Below are positions 8,171 to 17,209 of a DNA stretch of 64,000 nt, piece by piece. The stretch is from Rhodobiaceae bacterium (GTDB lineage: Bacteria; Pseudomonadota; Alphaproteobacteria; Rhizobiales; Tepidamorphaceae): assembly GCA_020637985.1 (NCBI GenBank), contig JACKJK010000008.1, positions 1 to 64,000 on the forward strand. The letters run 5' to 3'. Position 1 is the first letter of the stretch, and every line of letters starts with the position of its first letter. The notes under the pieces were generated by a model that searched no databases, was not told the DNA's origin, and was given only the letters and a program-made list of their open reading frames with translations. Made by a program: the position numbers and the translations under genes.

Positions 8171-8933
8171 CGGATTCCTCCGAACCAAGGTAGGCCTCGA
8201 TGACCTGCGGATTGCGCGCGATCTCGCGTGGCGTTCCCTCCGCGATCTTCTTGCCGAAGTCGAGCACCGTGATCTGCTCGCACAAGTTCATCACCGTGCT
8301 CATGTCATGTTCGACGAGCACGATCGTGATGCCGCGCTCGTCGCGCAACCTGCGGATCAGCTTCGCCATTTCCGCCGTTTCCACCGGGTTCATCCCGGCG
8401 ACGGGTTCATCCAGCATCAGTACCTTTGGCTCCGTCGCCATCGCCATGGCGACATTGAGCGCGCGCTGATAGCCGTAGGGCAGGTTGTGCGCGTCCTGGT
8501 CGACCCATTTTGCGAGACCTATGAACGACAGGATTTCCCTTGCCTCCCGTTCGGTTTCCGCCTCGACGCGCGAGCCGGTGCCGAAGATCGCCTGCAGCAG
8601 GCTTTCACGCGCGTGCAGGTGGCGGGCGATCATCACGTTCCGCAGCACCGAGAAATGGCCGAAGAGCGCGGTTCTCTGGAACGTGCGCACCACGCCGAGG
8701 GCGGCGATGTCGGCAGGATCTCGTCCACAGATCGGTTCACCTGCGTAAAACACCTGTCCAGACGTCGGTTTAAGGACGCCACTGATGAGATTGAAGGAGG
8801 TTGTCTTGCCGGCCCCGTTGGGGCCGATCAGCCCCCTGATCTCACCCTTGGCAACCTCCATGTTCAGCTTGTCGACGGCCGCCACCCCGCCGAAGTGCAT
8901 GGAAAGATCGACTGTTTTCAGTATTGCCGTCAT
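8163..8933 (-). CDS. livG: Branched-chain amino acid ABC transporter ATPase LivG
   Basis: A 256-residue ATPase with Walker A GPNGAGKTT. PVAGMNPVETAEM and the C-terminal VIEAYLGSE are typical of LivG. The ATG at 8933 lies five bases after the livM stop. A longer frame upstream would run into livM and is rejected. The protein forms the nucleotide-binding heterodimer with LivF under the LivHM permease. Confidence 0.93.
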   Translation of the reverse strand: MTAILKTVDLSMHFGGVAAVDKLNMEVAKGEIRGLIGPNGAGKTTSFNLISGVLKPTSGQVFYAGEPICGRDPADIAALGVVRTFQRTALFGHFSVLRNVMIARHLHARESLLQAIFGTGSRVEAETEREAREILSFIGLAKWVDQDAHNLPYGYQRALNVAMAMATEPKVLMLDEPVAGMNPVETAEMAKLIRRLRDERGITIVLVEHDMSTVMNLCEQITVLDFGKKIAEGTPREIARNPQVIEAYLGSEESVA

Positions 8934-8938
8934 ATCGT

Positions 8939-9889
8939 CTATCCCCCCTCCGGCTGCTCCGACTTCGGACCGCGCCAGCTCCGGATCCTGGAGGTCAGCG
9001 ATTCCAGACCGCCAGGCAGGAAAATGAGGAAGAAAATCAGGATGGCGCCGAAAAGCAGGGGGCGCCATTCGAGAAGCGGCCTTGTCAACTCGAACACGAC
9101 GGTCATGACGGCCACGCCGAGGAAGGGGCCCCAGAAGGTCGCCGTGCCGCCGACAACGACCCAGATCACCAGATAGACCATGGTTCCGATGTCGAAGTTC
9201 TTTGGGTCGATCGCACCCAGCCGGTGCGCCAGCAAGGCACCGGCGATACCGGCAAAGAACGCTCCCGTGACGAAGGCGATCGCCCGGTAGCGGTTGACCT
9301 TGATGCCGATGCTGCGGGCAAGGTCTTCATCCATGTAGATGGCCTTCATGACGTCGCCGACCAGCGCGGCACGATCAATCCGGTAGAGGACCCACAGCGA
9401 CAGTCCGACGACGGCAAAGGTCAGGTAATAGTACGGTGTGGCGAAAAAGAAATCGATGGTGCCCAGTTCCGGCGTCGGGATGTTGATCATGCCCCTCGGG
9501 CCGCCGAAGGGAACGTGGAACTTGACCCAGGTCAGGCGCACGAACTCGCCGATCGCGAAAGACGCGATGAAGAAGCCGAAGCCTCTCGTGCGCAAAAGCG
9601 GGAAGACGATGATCGTGCCGATCACTGCAGCCGCGACTCCGGCAAGCGGCAGCCCGAGCCAGAACGGCCAGCCCAGGAGTTTCGCGGCTAGCGCGGTGGC
9701 ATAGGCTCCCACGCCCATGAGAACGACATGGCTGAGCGACCAGTCTCCCGTCGTCGTCAGCAACCGGTAGCTGCTCGCCAGCAGCAGGTTGATGAAGAAC
9801 AGGATGATGATCTCGAGGTGGTATTCACCGACCAGCCAGGGTGCTGCGAGAGACAGGGCGCCAAACGAAAGGAACAACAGATACCGCAT
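8939..9889 (-). CDS. livM: Branched-chain amino acid ABC permease LivM
   Basis: A 316-residue polytopic membrane protein with about eight hydrophobic helices. It has the permease motif DEDLARSIGIKVNRYR and the family's AFFAGIAGALLAH segment. It forms the transmembrane channel with LivH. It sits between livH and livG with gaps of nine and five bases. Confidence 0.93.
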   Translation of the reverse strand: MRYLLFLSFGALSLAAPWLVGEYHLEIIILFFINLLLASSYRLLTTTGDWSLSHVVLMGVGAYATALAAKLLGWPFWLGLPLAGVAAAVIGTIIVFPLLRTRGFGFFIASFAIGEFVRLTWVKFHVPFGGPRGMINIPTPELGTIDFFFATPYYYLTFAVVGLSLWVLYRIDRAALVGDVMKAIYMDEDLARSIGIKVNRYRAIAFVTGAFFAGIAGALLAHRLGAIDPKNFDIGTMVYLVIWVVVGGTATFWGPFLGVAVMTVVFELTRPLLEWRPLLFGAILIFFLIFLPGGLESLTSRIRSWRGPKSEQPEGG

Positions 9890-9898
9890 CGCGCCGCC

Positions 9899-10768
9899 CT
9901 ACTGCCGCACGCGGCCGAGCAAGCCGCTTGGTTTGATCACCAGCACGATGGCCATGAAGGCCACGCCGACCATGGTCGCGACCACGGCATCGAACAGCGT
10001 GGTGGTGAAGGTGTGAATGAAGCCGAGCAGGAACGCGGCAAGGATCGCGCCCTCGATACTGGCCATGCCGCCGACGATGACGATGACGAACGCCGTCACG
10101 ATGATGGAATGACCCATGTAGGGCGTGACGGCATGGATCGGCGCCATGAGCGCGCCCGAAACACCGGCAAGGCCGCCTGCGATCGCCATGGCAAGGGCAG
10201 CCATGCGATTGTTGCCAATGCCGTTGAGGGCCGCAGCTTCCGGGTCCTGCGCGCAGGCGCGCAGCCCCTTGCCCCACTTGGATCGCTGCAGGAACAGCCA
10301 CAGCGCCCCCATCATCGCGAAGGCGGCGGGGATGACGATCAGCCGCTGCCAGCCCAGGCGCACCGGCCCCAGTTCGGCGACCTCCATGTACGGCGTGGGG
10401 ATCGACCGCATCAGGCCGACACCCCATGTCTGCCCGGCCAGCACCTGGAGGATGAGGGCCAGGCCGGCGGTCGCCATGAACCCCGCCAGCACGTTGCCGC
10501 GCGTCTTGCGGAATATGAAGCGCTCCGCCAGCAGGCCAAGGACAGCGACGATGGGAAAGGCGGCGAGCACCGCAAGCGGAAACGGAACACCCATCAGTGC
10601 ATAGAGCACGTAGACGACGTAGGCGCCGACCATGAAGAACTCGCCATGCGCGAAGTTCGCCATCTGCATCACGCCGAACGCGAGCGCGAGGCCGACCGCC
10701 ACGGTGGCATAGATCGACCCCAGGACGACCGAGTTGGCAACGGTCTGGAAAAAGGTTGCTGCATCCAT
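9899..10768 (-). CDS. livH: Branched-chain amino acid ABC permease LivH
   Basis: A 289-residue membrane permease with the LivH hallmarks: GLALAFGVMQMANFAHGEF near the N-terminus and CAQDPEAAALNGI in the cytoplasmic loop. The ATG at 10768 (MDAATFFQTVANSV) is preferred over an in-frame start at 10840, because family members begin at this point. It partners LivM. Confidence 0.93.
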   Translation of the reverse strand: MDAATFFQTVANSVVLGSIYATVAVGLALAFGVMQMANFAHGEFFMVGAYVVYVLYALMGVPFPLAVLAAFPIVAVLGLLAERFIFRKTRGNVLAGFMATAGLALILQVLAGQTWGVGLMRSIPTPYMEVAELGPVRLGWQRLIVIPAAFAMMGALWLFLQRSKWGKGLRACAQDPEAAALNGIGNNRMAALAMAIAGGLAGVSGALMAPIHAVTPYMGHSIIVTAFVIVIVGGMASIEGAILAAFLLGFIHTFTTTLFDAVVATMVGVAFMAIVLVIKPSGLLGRVRQ

Positions 10769-10876
10769 CAGGTGGATTTCCCGGAAATCATCCGATCTGG
10801 TGACGGGGGATCGGGCTGAATCCCTCCGGGCGGGAGTCAACGCCCGCCCGGACGGTTTCGATCGATATGCGCCCGA

Positions 10877-12193
10877 TCAGGCGCGCTGATCCCACATCTG
10901 CCCCTTGTCGCGGACCACCTTGATGATCTGCTCCTTGCGCGCGGCGAACCAGTTGTCGAAGCGGACCTGCGCCTGGATGCGTTTGGTGCCTGCCTTCACC
11001 TCGTTGATGGGGATCGGCGGCGACAGCATGTTGTCGATGCCCCACATGTCCGTGCCGCTCATCACGGCTGGGCCGAGGATGGTCGGGATCTGCGCTTGCG
11101 AACGCAGGGCCCCGAGGATCGCATCGGGATCGAACGAGCCGGCGAGTTGCGCGCCCTGCGCCCAGACCCTGAGAAGGATCACGTGGTCCCAGTCGATGCC
11201 GGTGATGTTGCGGTGGACATCCTCGGGTGCTCCCGGACCATAGCGACCGAGCCATTCGTTGTAGAATTGCGCCTGGAAGGAGGGCTCGCCCCACCACGGG
11301 TCATCGAACAGCGGGAAGCTGTCGACGGCGCCTTCGAGGTAGTCGACCGGCACCTTCTGGAGGATGGATTCGGTATCGAGGTAGTTGGCCGACACCTTGC
11401 CCTTGAAGCCCTGCAGGTAGAGCTGCTCGATGATCAGCGCAACGAAGGTCGGATAGGAAAGGTTGAGGCTGACCACGTCCGGATTGGTTGCCAAAATCGC
11501 GGTGACGATTGGGGCGAAATCCGTGGTCTCGATGGCGTAGTGCTTGTCGTAGACGATCTCCCAGCCGTCCGCCATCGCGGAGCCGACTTCCCACGCCTGG
11601 CAGGTCTGGCCGATGGTGTCGTCCTGGGAGCATACCGCCCAGCGCGAAAGGCCGGGGTTCGTCAGCTTGTGGTAGAAGGGCCGCAGCATGTCGATGCGCG
11701 GGGTGACATCGCCGCCTGCCAGGAGGTAGGGCCGGTCTGGCTTGATGTCGGTTGCGATCAGGCTGCCATAGATGACCTTCGACTTGGTCAGGAACGGATG
11801 CGTCGCGTCGGCCGGGTTGCCGCCAATGGCGCTGATGAACTTGACCTTTTTTTGCAGCACCAGTTCCTTGGCGCCCTGCAGGGCCTTGCTGCCGACGGCC
11901 TCGTCGTCGAAGGCATGCATCTCGAGGCGATGGCGCTTGCCGCCAACGAGCAGGCCGCCCTGCTTGTTCACCTCGTCGATGAACATCTGGTTGCCGGTCA
12001 GGCCGGGCAGGCCCCACCCTGCGTCAGGCCCCGACAGCGCAGCCAGGAATCCGACATTGATCGGCTCGCCTTCAGGCTCGCTGCCGGTCGGCGTTTCGAG
12101 CCATGCTGCCTCCGCGCGACCGATGAACGACATCATCGCCGTGGCTGCAACCGGAAGGCCCGCCGCGAGCTTCAGGATATCTCGACGATCCAT
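10877..12193 (-). CDS. livK: ABC transporter substrate-binding protein (LivK/UrtA-like)
   Basis: A 438-residue periplasmic binding protein. MDRRDILKLAAG followed by a hydrophobic stretch and AEAAW reads as a twin-arginine-type signal peptide. The mature part contains the type I periplasmic binding fold (NVGFLAALSGPDAG, SAIGGNPADATHPF). First gene of the liv operon, 108 bases ahead of livH. The ligand is uncertain: such proteins bind branched-chain amino acids, amides, urea or aromatic acids, and residues here are not diagnostic. Confidence 0.88.
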   Translation of the reverse strand: MDRRDILKLAAGLPVAATAMMSFIGRAEAAWLETPTGSEPEGEPINVGFLAALSGPDAGWGLPGLTGNQMFIDEVNKQGGLLVGGKRHRLEMHAFDDEAVGSKALQGAKELVLQKKVKFISAIGGNPADATHPFLTKSKVIYGSLIATDIKPDRPYLLAGGDVTPRIDMLRPFYHKLTNPGLSRWAVCSQDDTIGQTCQAWEVGSAMADGWEIVYDKHYAIETTDFAPIVTAILATNPDVVSLNLSYPTFVALIIEQLYLQGFKGKVSANYLDTESILQKVPVDYLEGAVDSFPLFDDPWWGEPSFQAQFYNEWLGRYGPGAPEDVHRNITGIDWDHVILLRVWAQGAQLAGSFDPDAILGALRSQAQIPTILGPAVMSGTDMWGIDNMLSPPIPINEVKAGTKRIQAQVRFDNWFAARKEQIIKVVRDKGQMWDQRA

Positions 12194-12519
12194 GACCTTG
12201 TCTCCCCCCTTTTTATCAGTCCCGGCAAGGCATGGCCGCCATGCGGTATACGTCCCTCCGGAATTGCGTCAGTCCGCTTGTTTGCACCCCTGCATAGTCA
12301 CGTCTTGTGCGCCGCACCCGCAATCTTTCGAAGGGGGGGAATTGCCATCCAAAAGCAGGAGATATCGCACGATTTGGGAGCGATATACGCATCGCGACTG
12401 CGCTGTGGGAGCGCGAGCGGGGCGGGCCGCAAGATTGCCAAGCGGCCACAACAGGCGTTTGATTGAGGCAGGAATTCGCCTGTTCGCCGAGGCACAGGAT
12501 CCTGGGGTGCACCCTCCGC
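12194..12519. other. Divergent regulatory interval, liv operon and kinase
   Basis: The 326 bases separate the diverging livK and histidine kinase genes. AAGG just upstream of livK can serve as its ribosome-binding site. A dyad at 12362-12386 is listed separately. No small gene is convincing. Confidence 0.6.
12362..12386. promoter_or_regulatory. Candidate operator between livK and kinase
   Basis: Perfect seven-base inverted repeat ATATCGC/GCGATAT with an 11-base spacer, in the divergent intergenic region. It could bind a dimeric regulator such as the LuxR-type protein encoded at 15254-15985. That link is inference. Confidence 0.4.
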
Positions 12520-14034
12520 ATGGATAACGCCGAGAACCTTTTCGAGACCGTCGCGAACTACACCTACGACTGGGAGACCTGGTTCTCCGAGGACGGCAAG
12601 GTGCGATGGATCAATCCGGCCGTCGAGCGAATGACCGGCTATTCGATCGAAGAGTGCATGGCGATGGAGGACTACCCGGCGGGCCTTACCCACCAGGAAG
12701 ACCGCGGCAGGATCATCGACCTGCTTGCCTCGGCCCGCTCGGGCAGCAGTGGCAATGACGTAGAATTCCGCATCCTGCGGAAGGACCGAAGCACCGGCTG
12801 GGCCGCGGTATCCTGGCAGCCCGTCCACGACAAGCGGGGCGGCGCACTCGGCTTCCGGACCAGTGTGCGCGACATTACCGAGCGAAAGCGGACAGAAGAA
12901 TCCCTGAAGCGCGCGAAAGCGGAAGCGGAGCGCGCCAACTCGGCGAAAACGCGCTTCCTGGCAGCCGTCAGCCACGACCTGCGCCAGCCCCTGCAGGCCA
13001 TTTCGATGTATCTGGCCGCGCTGAAGCGCGCCAATGACCAGACCCGGCCGGCCATCTGGCAGCACATGGAGCTGTGCCTGAACAACTGCAACGAACTGCT
13101 GGACGATCTCGTCGACATTTCCCGGCTCGATGCGAACGTGGTCGTCCCGCAAATTCGCACGGTCGCCATCGCGGATATCCTCGAGACGCTTGAGCGAAGC
13201 ATGCGCAGCAGTGCCGAGAAGGAGTCGCTGGACCTGCGCGTCATCCCATGTTCGGAATTCGTTCTGAGCGATCCCGCGGTCCTGACGCGCATACTGCAGA
13301 ACCTTGTTTCGAATGCGATCCGGTATACGAAGTCGGGCAAGGTGCTCGTGGGTTGCAGGAGGCGGGGAAGCCGTCTGGAGGTGCAGGTCTGGGATACGGG
13401 TATCGGGATATCGACGGACGAACTCGACCATGTCTTCGAGGAATTCTATCAGATCGACAATCCGCAACGCGACCGGCGTCGCGGGGTGGGCCTGGGTCTT
13501 GCCATCGTCCGGCGACTGGTGGACCTCATCGACGCCAGTCTGGGCGTCAGATCGAAGCCTGGGCAAGGATCGGTATTCTCTGTCGCGGTTCCGGTCGGCG
13601 ATCCGGCCAGCGGAACGCATATGCCTGCGCGCGCCGCATCTCCCCTGCCTGAGCTCGAGGGAGTCAGGATCGTTGTCATAGATGACGAATCCAGCCAGTT
13701 GCGCGCCATCGATCTCATGTTGTCTGCGCATGGTGCAGCGGTCATGGCGGCGGCGGATGCGACCGGCGCGATTGCCGAACTGGAGCGGTCCGGCGGCTTG
13801 CCTGACCTCATCATTGCCGACTACAGGTTGGGAGAAGGCGCAACCGGCGCACAGGCGCTGGAACAGATACAGGGATGGCTCCAACGGCCAGTGCCGGGAA
13901 TCATATTGACGGGCGACACAGAACCGCAACGCATTTCCGAGGCCGAGGCAAGCGGCTACCGTTTGCTGCACAAGCCGATACACGCGGACAAGCTGGTCGA
14001 GGAAATCCAGGCACTGCGCGGCGCCGCCGTCTGA
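12520..14034 (+). CDS. PAS hybrid sensor histidine kinase with receiver
   Basis: A 504-residue cytoplasmic hybrid kinase without obvious membrane helices. Domains in order: PAS with a C-terminal cap (about 5-125, ending FRTSVRDITERK), HisKA with the phospho-acceptor His in SHDLRQPLQA (His152), HATPase with NLVSNAIRYT, DTGIGIS and GVGLGLAI, and a C-terminal receiver (VVIDDES, phospho-acceptor Asp in LIIADYRLG). ATG at 12520 is chosen; an in-frame TTG at 12463 is an alternative. Likely partner is the LuxR-type response regulator at 15254-15985, across the nitronate monooxygenase gene. The signal is unknown. Confidence 0.88.
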   Translation: MDNAENLFETVANYTYDWETWFSEDGKVRWINPAVERMTGYSIEECMAMEDYPAGLTHQEDRGRIIDLLASARSGSSGNDVEFRILRKDRSTGWAAVSWQPVHDKRGGALGFRTSVRDITERKRTEESLKRAKAEAERANSAKTRFLAAVSHDLRQPLQAISMYLAALKRANDQTRPAIWQHMELCLNNCNELLDDLVDISRLDANVVVPQIRTVAIADILETLERSMRSSAEKESLDLRVIPCSEFVLSDPAVLTRILQNLVSNAIRYTKSGKVLVGCRRRGSRLEVQVWDTGIGISTDELDHVFEEFYQIDNPQRDRRRGVGLGLAIVRRLVDLIDASLGVRSKPGQGSVFSVAVPVGDPASGTHMPARAASPLPELEGVRIVVIDDESSQLRAIDLMLSAHGAAVMAAADATGAIAELERSGGLPDLIIADYRLGEGATGAQALEQIQGWLQRPVPGIILTGDTEPQRISEAEASGYRLLHKPIHADKLVEEIQALRGAAV

Positions 14035-14172
14035 AGCGGCGAGCTACAGCGGGCCGGGGAAACGGTTCCTGCCCGCCGTCGATCTCGAAGACGTCTATCG
14101 GAAACCTGACCGGGTGGCATTTGCCGTTCCTGCGCTAACGCGCCTGCCAGGTCACATTGGGGGAGATGCCGC

Positions 14173-15198
14173 ATGGGGGACGCAAAGGGACTCCACACAC
14201 CTCTTTGCAGCCTGTTGGGCTGCCAATATCCCATCCTTCAAGCGGGGATGGGTGGAGTTGCGCGTTCTGAACTGGCGGCGGCGACATCTGCTTCGGGCGG
14301 CTTCGGCTGTCTCGGGATGGTTCGCGAACGACCGGAATTGATAGCCAGGGAAATTGCGGGGGTCCGTGAGCGCACCGAAAAGCCGTTCGGAGTGAACCTC
14401 ATCCCTGCGGCAACCGAACGCACGCTGTTCGAGGAAGAACTCGCCGCGTGTCTCGACGCAAATGTCCATGCCTTGATCTTCTTCTGGGACGTCATTCCCG
14501 AGGCGGTCGAAAAGGCCAAGCGCGCCGGGTGCCGCGTGCTCTATCAGGTAGGGTCCGTGCAGGCAGCCATCGACGCGCAAGCGGCGGGGGCGGACGCGGT
14601 AATCGCACAAGGCGTCGAAGCGGGAGGACATGTCCACGGCGAAGTGTCTTCGCTGGTCCTCCTGCCCCAGGTCGCGCGCGCTCTCGGAATTCCGGTCGTG
14701 GGGTCAGGCGGTTTCGCCTCGGGGGCAAGCCTCGTCGCGGCGCTGGCGTTGGGTGCCCAAGGCATACATTGCGGCACGGCGTTCCTTGCGACGCCGGAAT
14801 CGTTTGCCCATGACGTTCACAAGAACAGCGTGATCGCCGCCGGCTCAAGCGATACGGTTCACACCGATGCATTCGCCATAAACTGGCCGCCGCGTTCGCC
14901 TGTAAGGGTGATCGCCAGCGCGGTAACAGACAGCCTTCAGGGCAGGTTGTGGGGTCATACACCCGATGCGATCGGCCGCGAGGTGATCGGCGAAGAAGAG
15001 GGGCGGCCGATCTATCTGTTCAGCACTGATTCTCCGCTGCAATCGATGAGCGGGGAGCTGGAACGTTTTGCGCTTTTCGCCGGACAGGTGGCGGGGCAGA
15101 TCGATACGATCAAGCCGGTCCGCGAGGTTATTGCTCAGATAATGTCGGATGCCGCGGAAATCCTGGCGTCCCTTCAAATGAAGGGTGTCGCTGATTGA
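14173..15198 (+). CDS. Nitronate monooxygenase-like FMN enzyme
   Basis: A 341-residue TIM-barrel flavoprotein of the NMO/2-nitropropane dioxygenase family. It shows PILQAGMGGVA at the N-terminus, QGVEAGGHVHG in the active-site region and VVGSGGFASGASLVAALALGAQGIHCGTAFL for phosphate binding. Members oxidise alkyl nitronates with FMN and oxygen, though many have unknown substrates. It lies between the hybrid kinase and a converging response regulator, so it may be a target of that system or merely an insertion between them. Confidence 0.85.
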   Translation: MGDAKGLHTPLCSLLGCQYPILQAGMGGVARSELAAATSASGGFGCLGMVRERPELIAREIAGVRERTEKPFGVNLIPAATERTLFEEELAACLDANVHALIFFWDVIPEAVEKAKRAGCRVLYQVGSVQAAIDAQAAGADAVIAQGVEAGGHVHGEVSSLVLLPQVARALGIPVVGSGGFASGASLVAALALGAQGIHCGTAFLATPESFAHDVHKNSVIAAGSSDTVHTDAFAINWPPRSPVRVIASAVTDSLQGRLWGHTPDAIGREVIGEEEGRPIYLFSTDSPLQSMSGELERFALFAGQVAGQIDTIKPVREVIAQIMSDAAEILASLQMKGVAD

Positions 15199-15253
15199 CC
15201 TTGCCGGGTCGCCAATTGAAGCGAAGGGCAATTCTCAAGGGGAGTGCAGGCGG

Positions 15254-15985
15254 TCAGGATACCCGGGCGGGCATGCCTCGCGGCCAACCCAAATCCGCAG
15301 CAAGCAGGGCGGCCTGCGTGCGGTTCTGCGCGTTGAGTTTCCTCATGATCACCTTCATGTGCGCCTTTACGGTACTTTCAAGCACACCCATATTGCGGGC
15401 GATTTCCTTGTTCGACAGCCCTTCGACCATCAGCGCGAGTGTATCGCGTTGGCGCAAGGTCAATTGCCGCAACGGGTTGTCCGACGGTAGGCTATCGAGC
15501 TTTCGAGTCATCTCGTCATCGGCGCCGGTGTTGATCTGACCGATGGCCGCTAAAGGCAGGAACACCTCGCCGGCGAGCACAAGCGAAGTCGCGTGGTGCA
15601 AGATCTCTTCGCTGGCAGACTTCGGGATATACCCGCGCGCGCCAAGATTGACGCACTTGATGATGTCCGATGGCTCCACGTAGGCGGACAGCACCACGAA
15701 CCGAAGGCCAGGATAACGGTCGACGAACCTTCGTATACCCTGCACGCCGTTCATGCCGGGCATCGCAAGGTCGAGAAAAATCAGGTCATAGCCGGGGTCT
15801 TCCTCGAGCCGCACCCACGCTTCGTTCGCATCGCTTACAGCCGTTACCTCAGGCGCATTGAAGATCGTGGAAAGCAGAAGTCTGAAACCGTGGCGAAACA
15901 AGTGATGATCGTCAGCTATCAGTACCTTCAGGTGTCGCGCACCAGTCTGAATATGCGATGTATCGATATGCGCTACGCCAACCAT
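15254..15985 (-). CDS. LuxR/NarL-family response regulator
   Basis: A 243-residue two-domain regulator. The receiver has VLIADDHHLF, the phospho-acceptor Asp in LIFLDLAMPG and the conserved Lys in GYIPKSA. The C-terminal helix-turn-helix is LTLRQRDTLALMVEGLSNKEIA. GGAGG four bases before ATG 15985 supports this start over a longer frame from 16051. It diverges from the small-protein/APC operon starting at 16263, making that operon a likely target, and probably takes phosphate from the kinase at 12520-14034. Confidence 0.9.
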   Translation of the reverse strand: MVGVAHIDTSHIQTGARHLKVLIADDHHLFRHGFRLLLSTIFNAPEVTAVSDANEAWVRLEEDPGYDLIFLDLAMPGMNGVQGIRRFVDRYPGLRFVVLSAYVEPSDIIKCVNLGARGYIPKSASEEILHHATSLVLAGEVFLPLAAIGQINTGADDEMTRKLDSLPSDNPLRQLTLRQRDTLALMVEGLSNKEIARNMGVLESTVKAHMKVIMRKLNAQNRTQAALLAADLGWPRGMPARVS

Positions 15986-16262
15986 CCAGCCTCCGCAGGA
16001 AGTTCCCGCGCTCCTTGGAAAAAATCGCCCGGCACTCCAAAAGTACACCACTAATCGCCGGGTGATGCCATACCTCTAACGAGGCATGTCTTCCCCCCAA
16101 TACACCGTCGACACCCACCGCTCATCGTCGGAAAGTTTCCTGCGGGGAAAGAATGTCCTCCCTCAGAAAAACAATGGCGATTGCGGAGCCGTGACTTCCC
16201 GCAAGACGATCAGGGTTAGCGGGGAGGAAAGGGAAATCACCAAGGTGGGAGGAAACGGCTTG

Positions 16263-16616
16263 ATGTCTGCGAAGAGCGGTCAAAGCTCCGGTTCCGCGCG
16301 TTCAGGCGAGGATGCCGGAAAGGCGACGGGGGCAAACAGCGAAAGAATCGAGTCCATGTACCGATCCGACCGGCTCGGGGCCTGGACTTTCGTGGCCGTC
16401 CTGTGGGTCACGGTGTTGTTCGTGCTCGTCATGATCTGGCAGGTGGTCGACGACGGGACGATACGCGCCGTCCTCGCGGTCGCTGCTGGCGCCCTGTTGC
16501 TGTTCAACACGGCATCCATCGGGGCCATGGTCAAGCACTACGAAGAGGACAAGGAGTTCATCTACGGGCTCGACATCCATCATCTCGACGCCGCGCGTGC
16601 GGCGCGCCGTAAATAG
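16263..16616 (+). CDS. Small membrane protein, unknown
   Basis: A 117-residue protein not recognised. The first 45 residues are polar and Ser/Gly-rich, followed by two hydrophobic helices (about residues 48-69 and 77-100) and a short charged tail, KHYEEDKEFIYGLDIHHLDA. ATG 16263 is preceded by GGGAGG. It is the first of three tiny membrane proteins directly ahead of an APC permease, all in one direction with gaps under 30 bases. The arrangement suggests accessory subunits of the transporter, but that is inference. Confidence 0.75.
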   Translation: MSAKSGQSSGSARSGEDAGKATGANSERIESMYRSDRLGAWTFVAVLWVTVLFVLVMIWQVVDDGTIRAVLAVAAGALLLFNTASIGAMVKHYEEDKEFIYGLDIHHLDAARAARRK

Positions 16617-16625
16617 GGGGTGGTC

Positions 16626-17006
16626 ATGGCGAAATATTCACCGCCGAAACAGGGCAAGGCCGGGCAGGTATTCGACTCGCTGTTCCTTCTGGCGCTTGTC
16701 TACATCACGCTCTTCGCGCCGCTCGTCCTGGGTCTTACAGGCGGTGGCACGACCACGCAAACCGTCGACCAGCCCACATGGGAGGCGCTTGGCCAGAACG
16801 AGGTGATGGCCAAGCAGTGGGAGCACCTGGGCTATACGCCCGAGACCGCAGCGGAACTCATCACGACGCGTTTCGACTACACGATCAACCCGGTGGCGCT
16901 GATCGTCACGGCGATCGTCATCATCGGCTACTTCGTGTTTCTCATCCGCTTCTCCGACAAGGAGTACAGGCAGGTGATCGCCGAGCGCTTCGGAAAAGAC
17001 AAGTGA
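16626..17006 (+). CDS. Small membrane protein, unknown
   Basis: A 126-residue protein with one N-terminal helix (about 18-40, FLLALVYITLFAPLVLGL), a soluble loop with EALGQNEVMAKQWEHLGYTPETAAEL, and a second helix near 92-110 followed by a basic/acidic tail (RFSDKEYRQVIAERF). ATG 16626 sits five bases after AGGGGG; an upstream GTG at 16620 is less likely. Not recognised. Part of the same operon as the APC permease. Confidence 0.78.
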   Translation: MAKYSPPKQGKAGQVFDSLFLLALVYITLFAPLVLGLTGGGTTTQTVDQPTWEALGQNEVMAKQWEHLGYTPETAAELITTRFDYTINPVALIVTAIVIIGYFVFLIRFSDKEYRQVIAERFGKDK

Positions 17007-17016
17007 GGGTGGAGCT

Positions 17017-17187
17017 ATGGATTACTGGAACATCCTCGAATACGGGGCCTGGGCAATATCGTTCGTGCTGTTCGGGTGGATGCTTCTCGATGCTTTCCGC
17101 GTGAACCGCGATTTCGAGGAAGAGGTGCTCACCTCGTCTCGCGAAGGAGAGCTCGAACTGGTCACAGAAAAACACGACATCGATTGA
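17017..17187 (+). CDS. 56-residue single-pass membrane protein
   Basis: A very short gene beginning MDYWNILEYGAWAISF. One membrane helix (about 8-25) is followed by a strongly acidic C-terminal tail ending KHDID. GGAG precedes ATG 17017 by two bases. It begins ten bases after the previous gene and ends 22 bases before the APC permease. Consistent spacing within a tight operon argues that it is real. Function unknown. Confidence 0.7.
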   Translation: MDYWNILEYGAWAISFVLFGWMLLDAFRVNRDFEEEVLTSSREGELELVTEKHDID

Positions 17188-17209
17188 TCGGGGCAGCGGG
17201 GACAAGATC

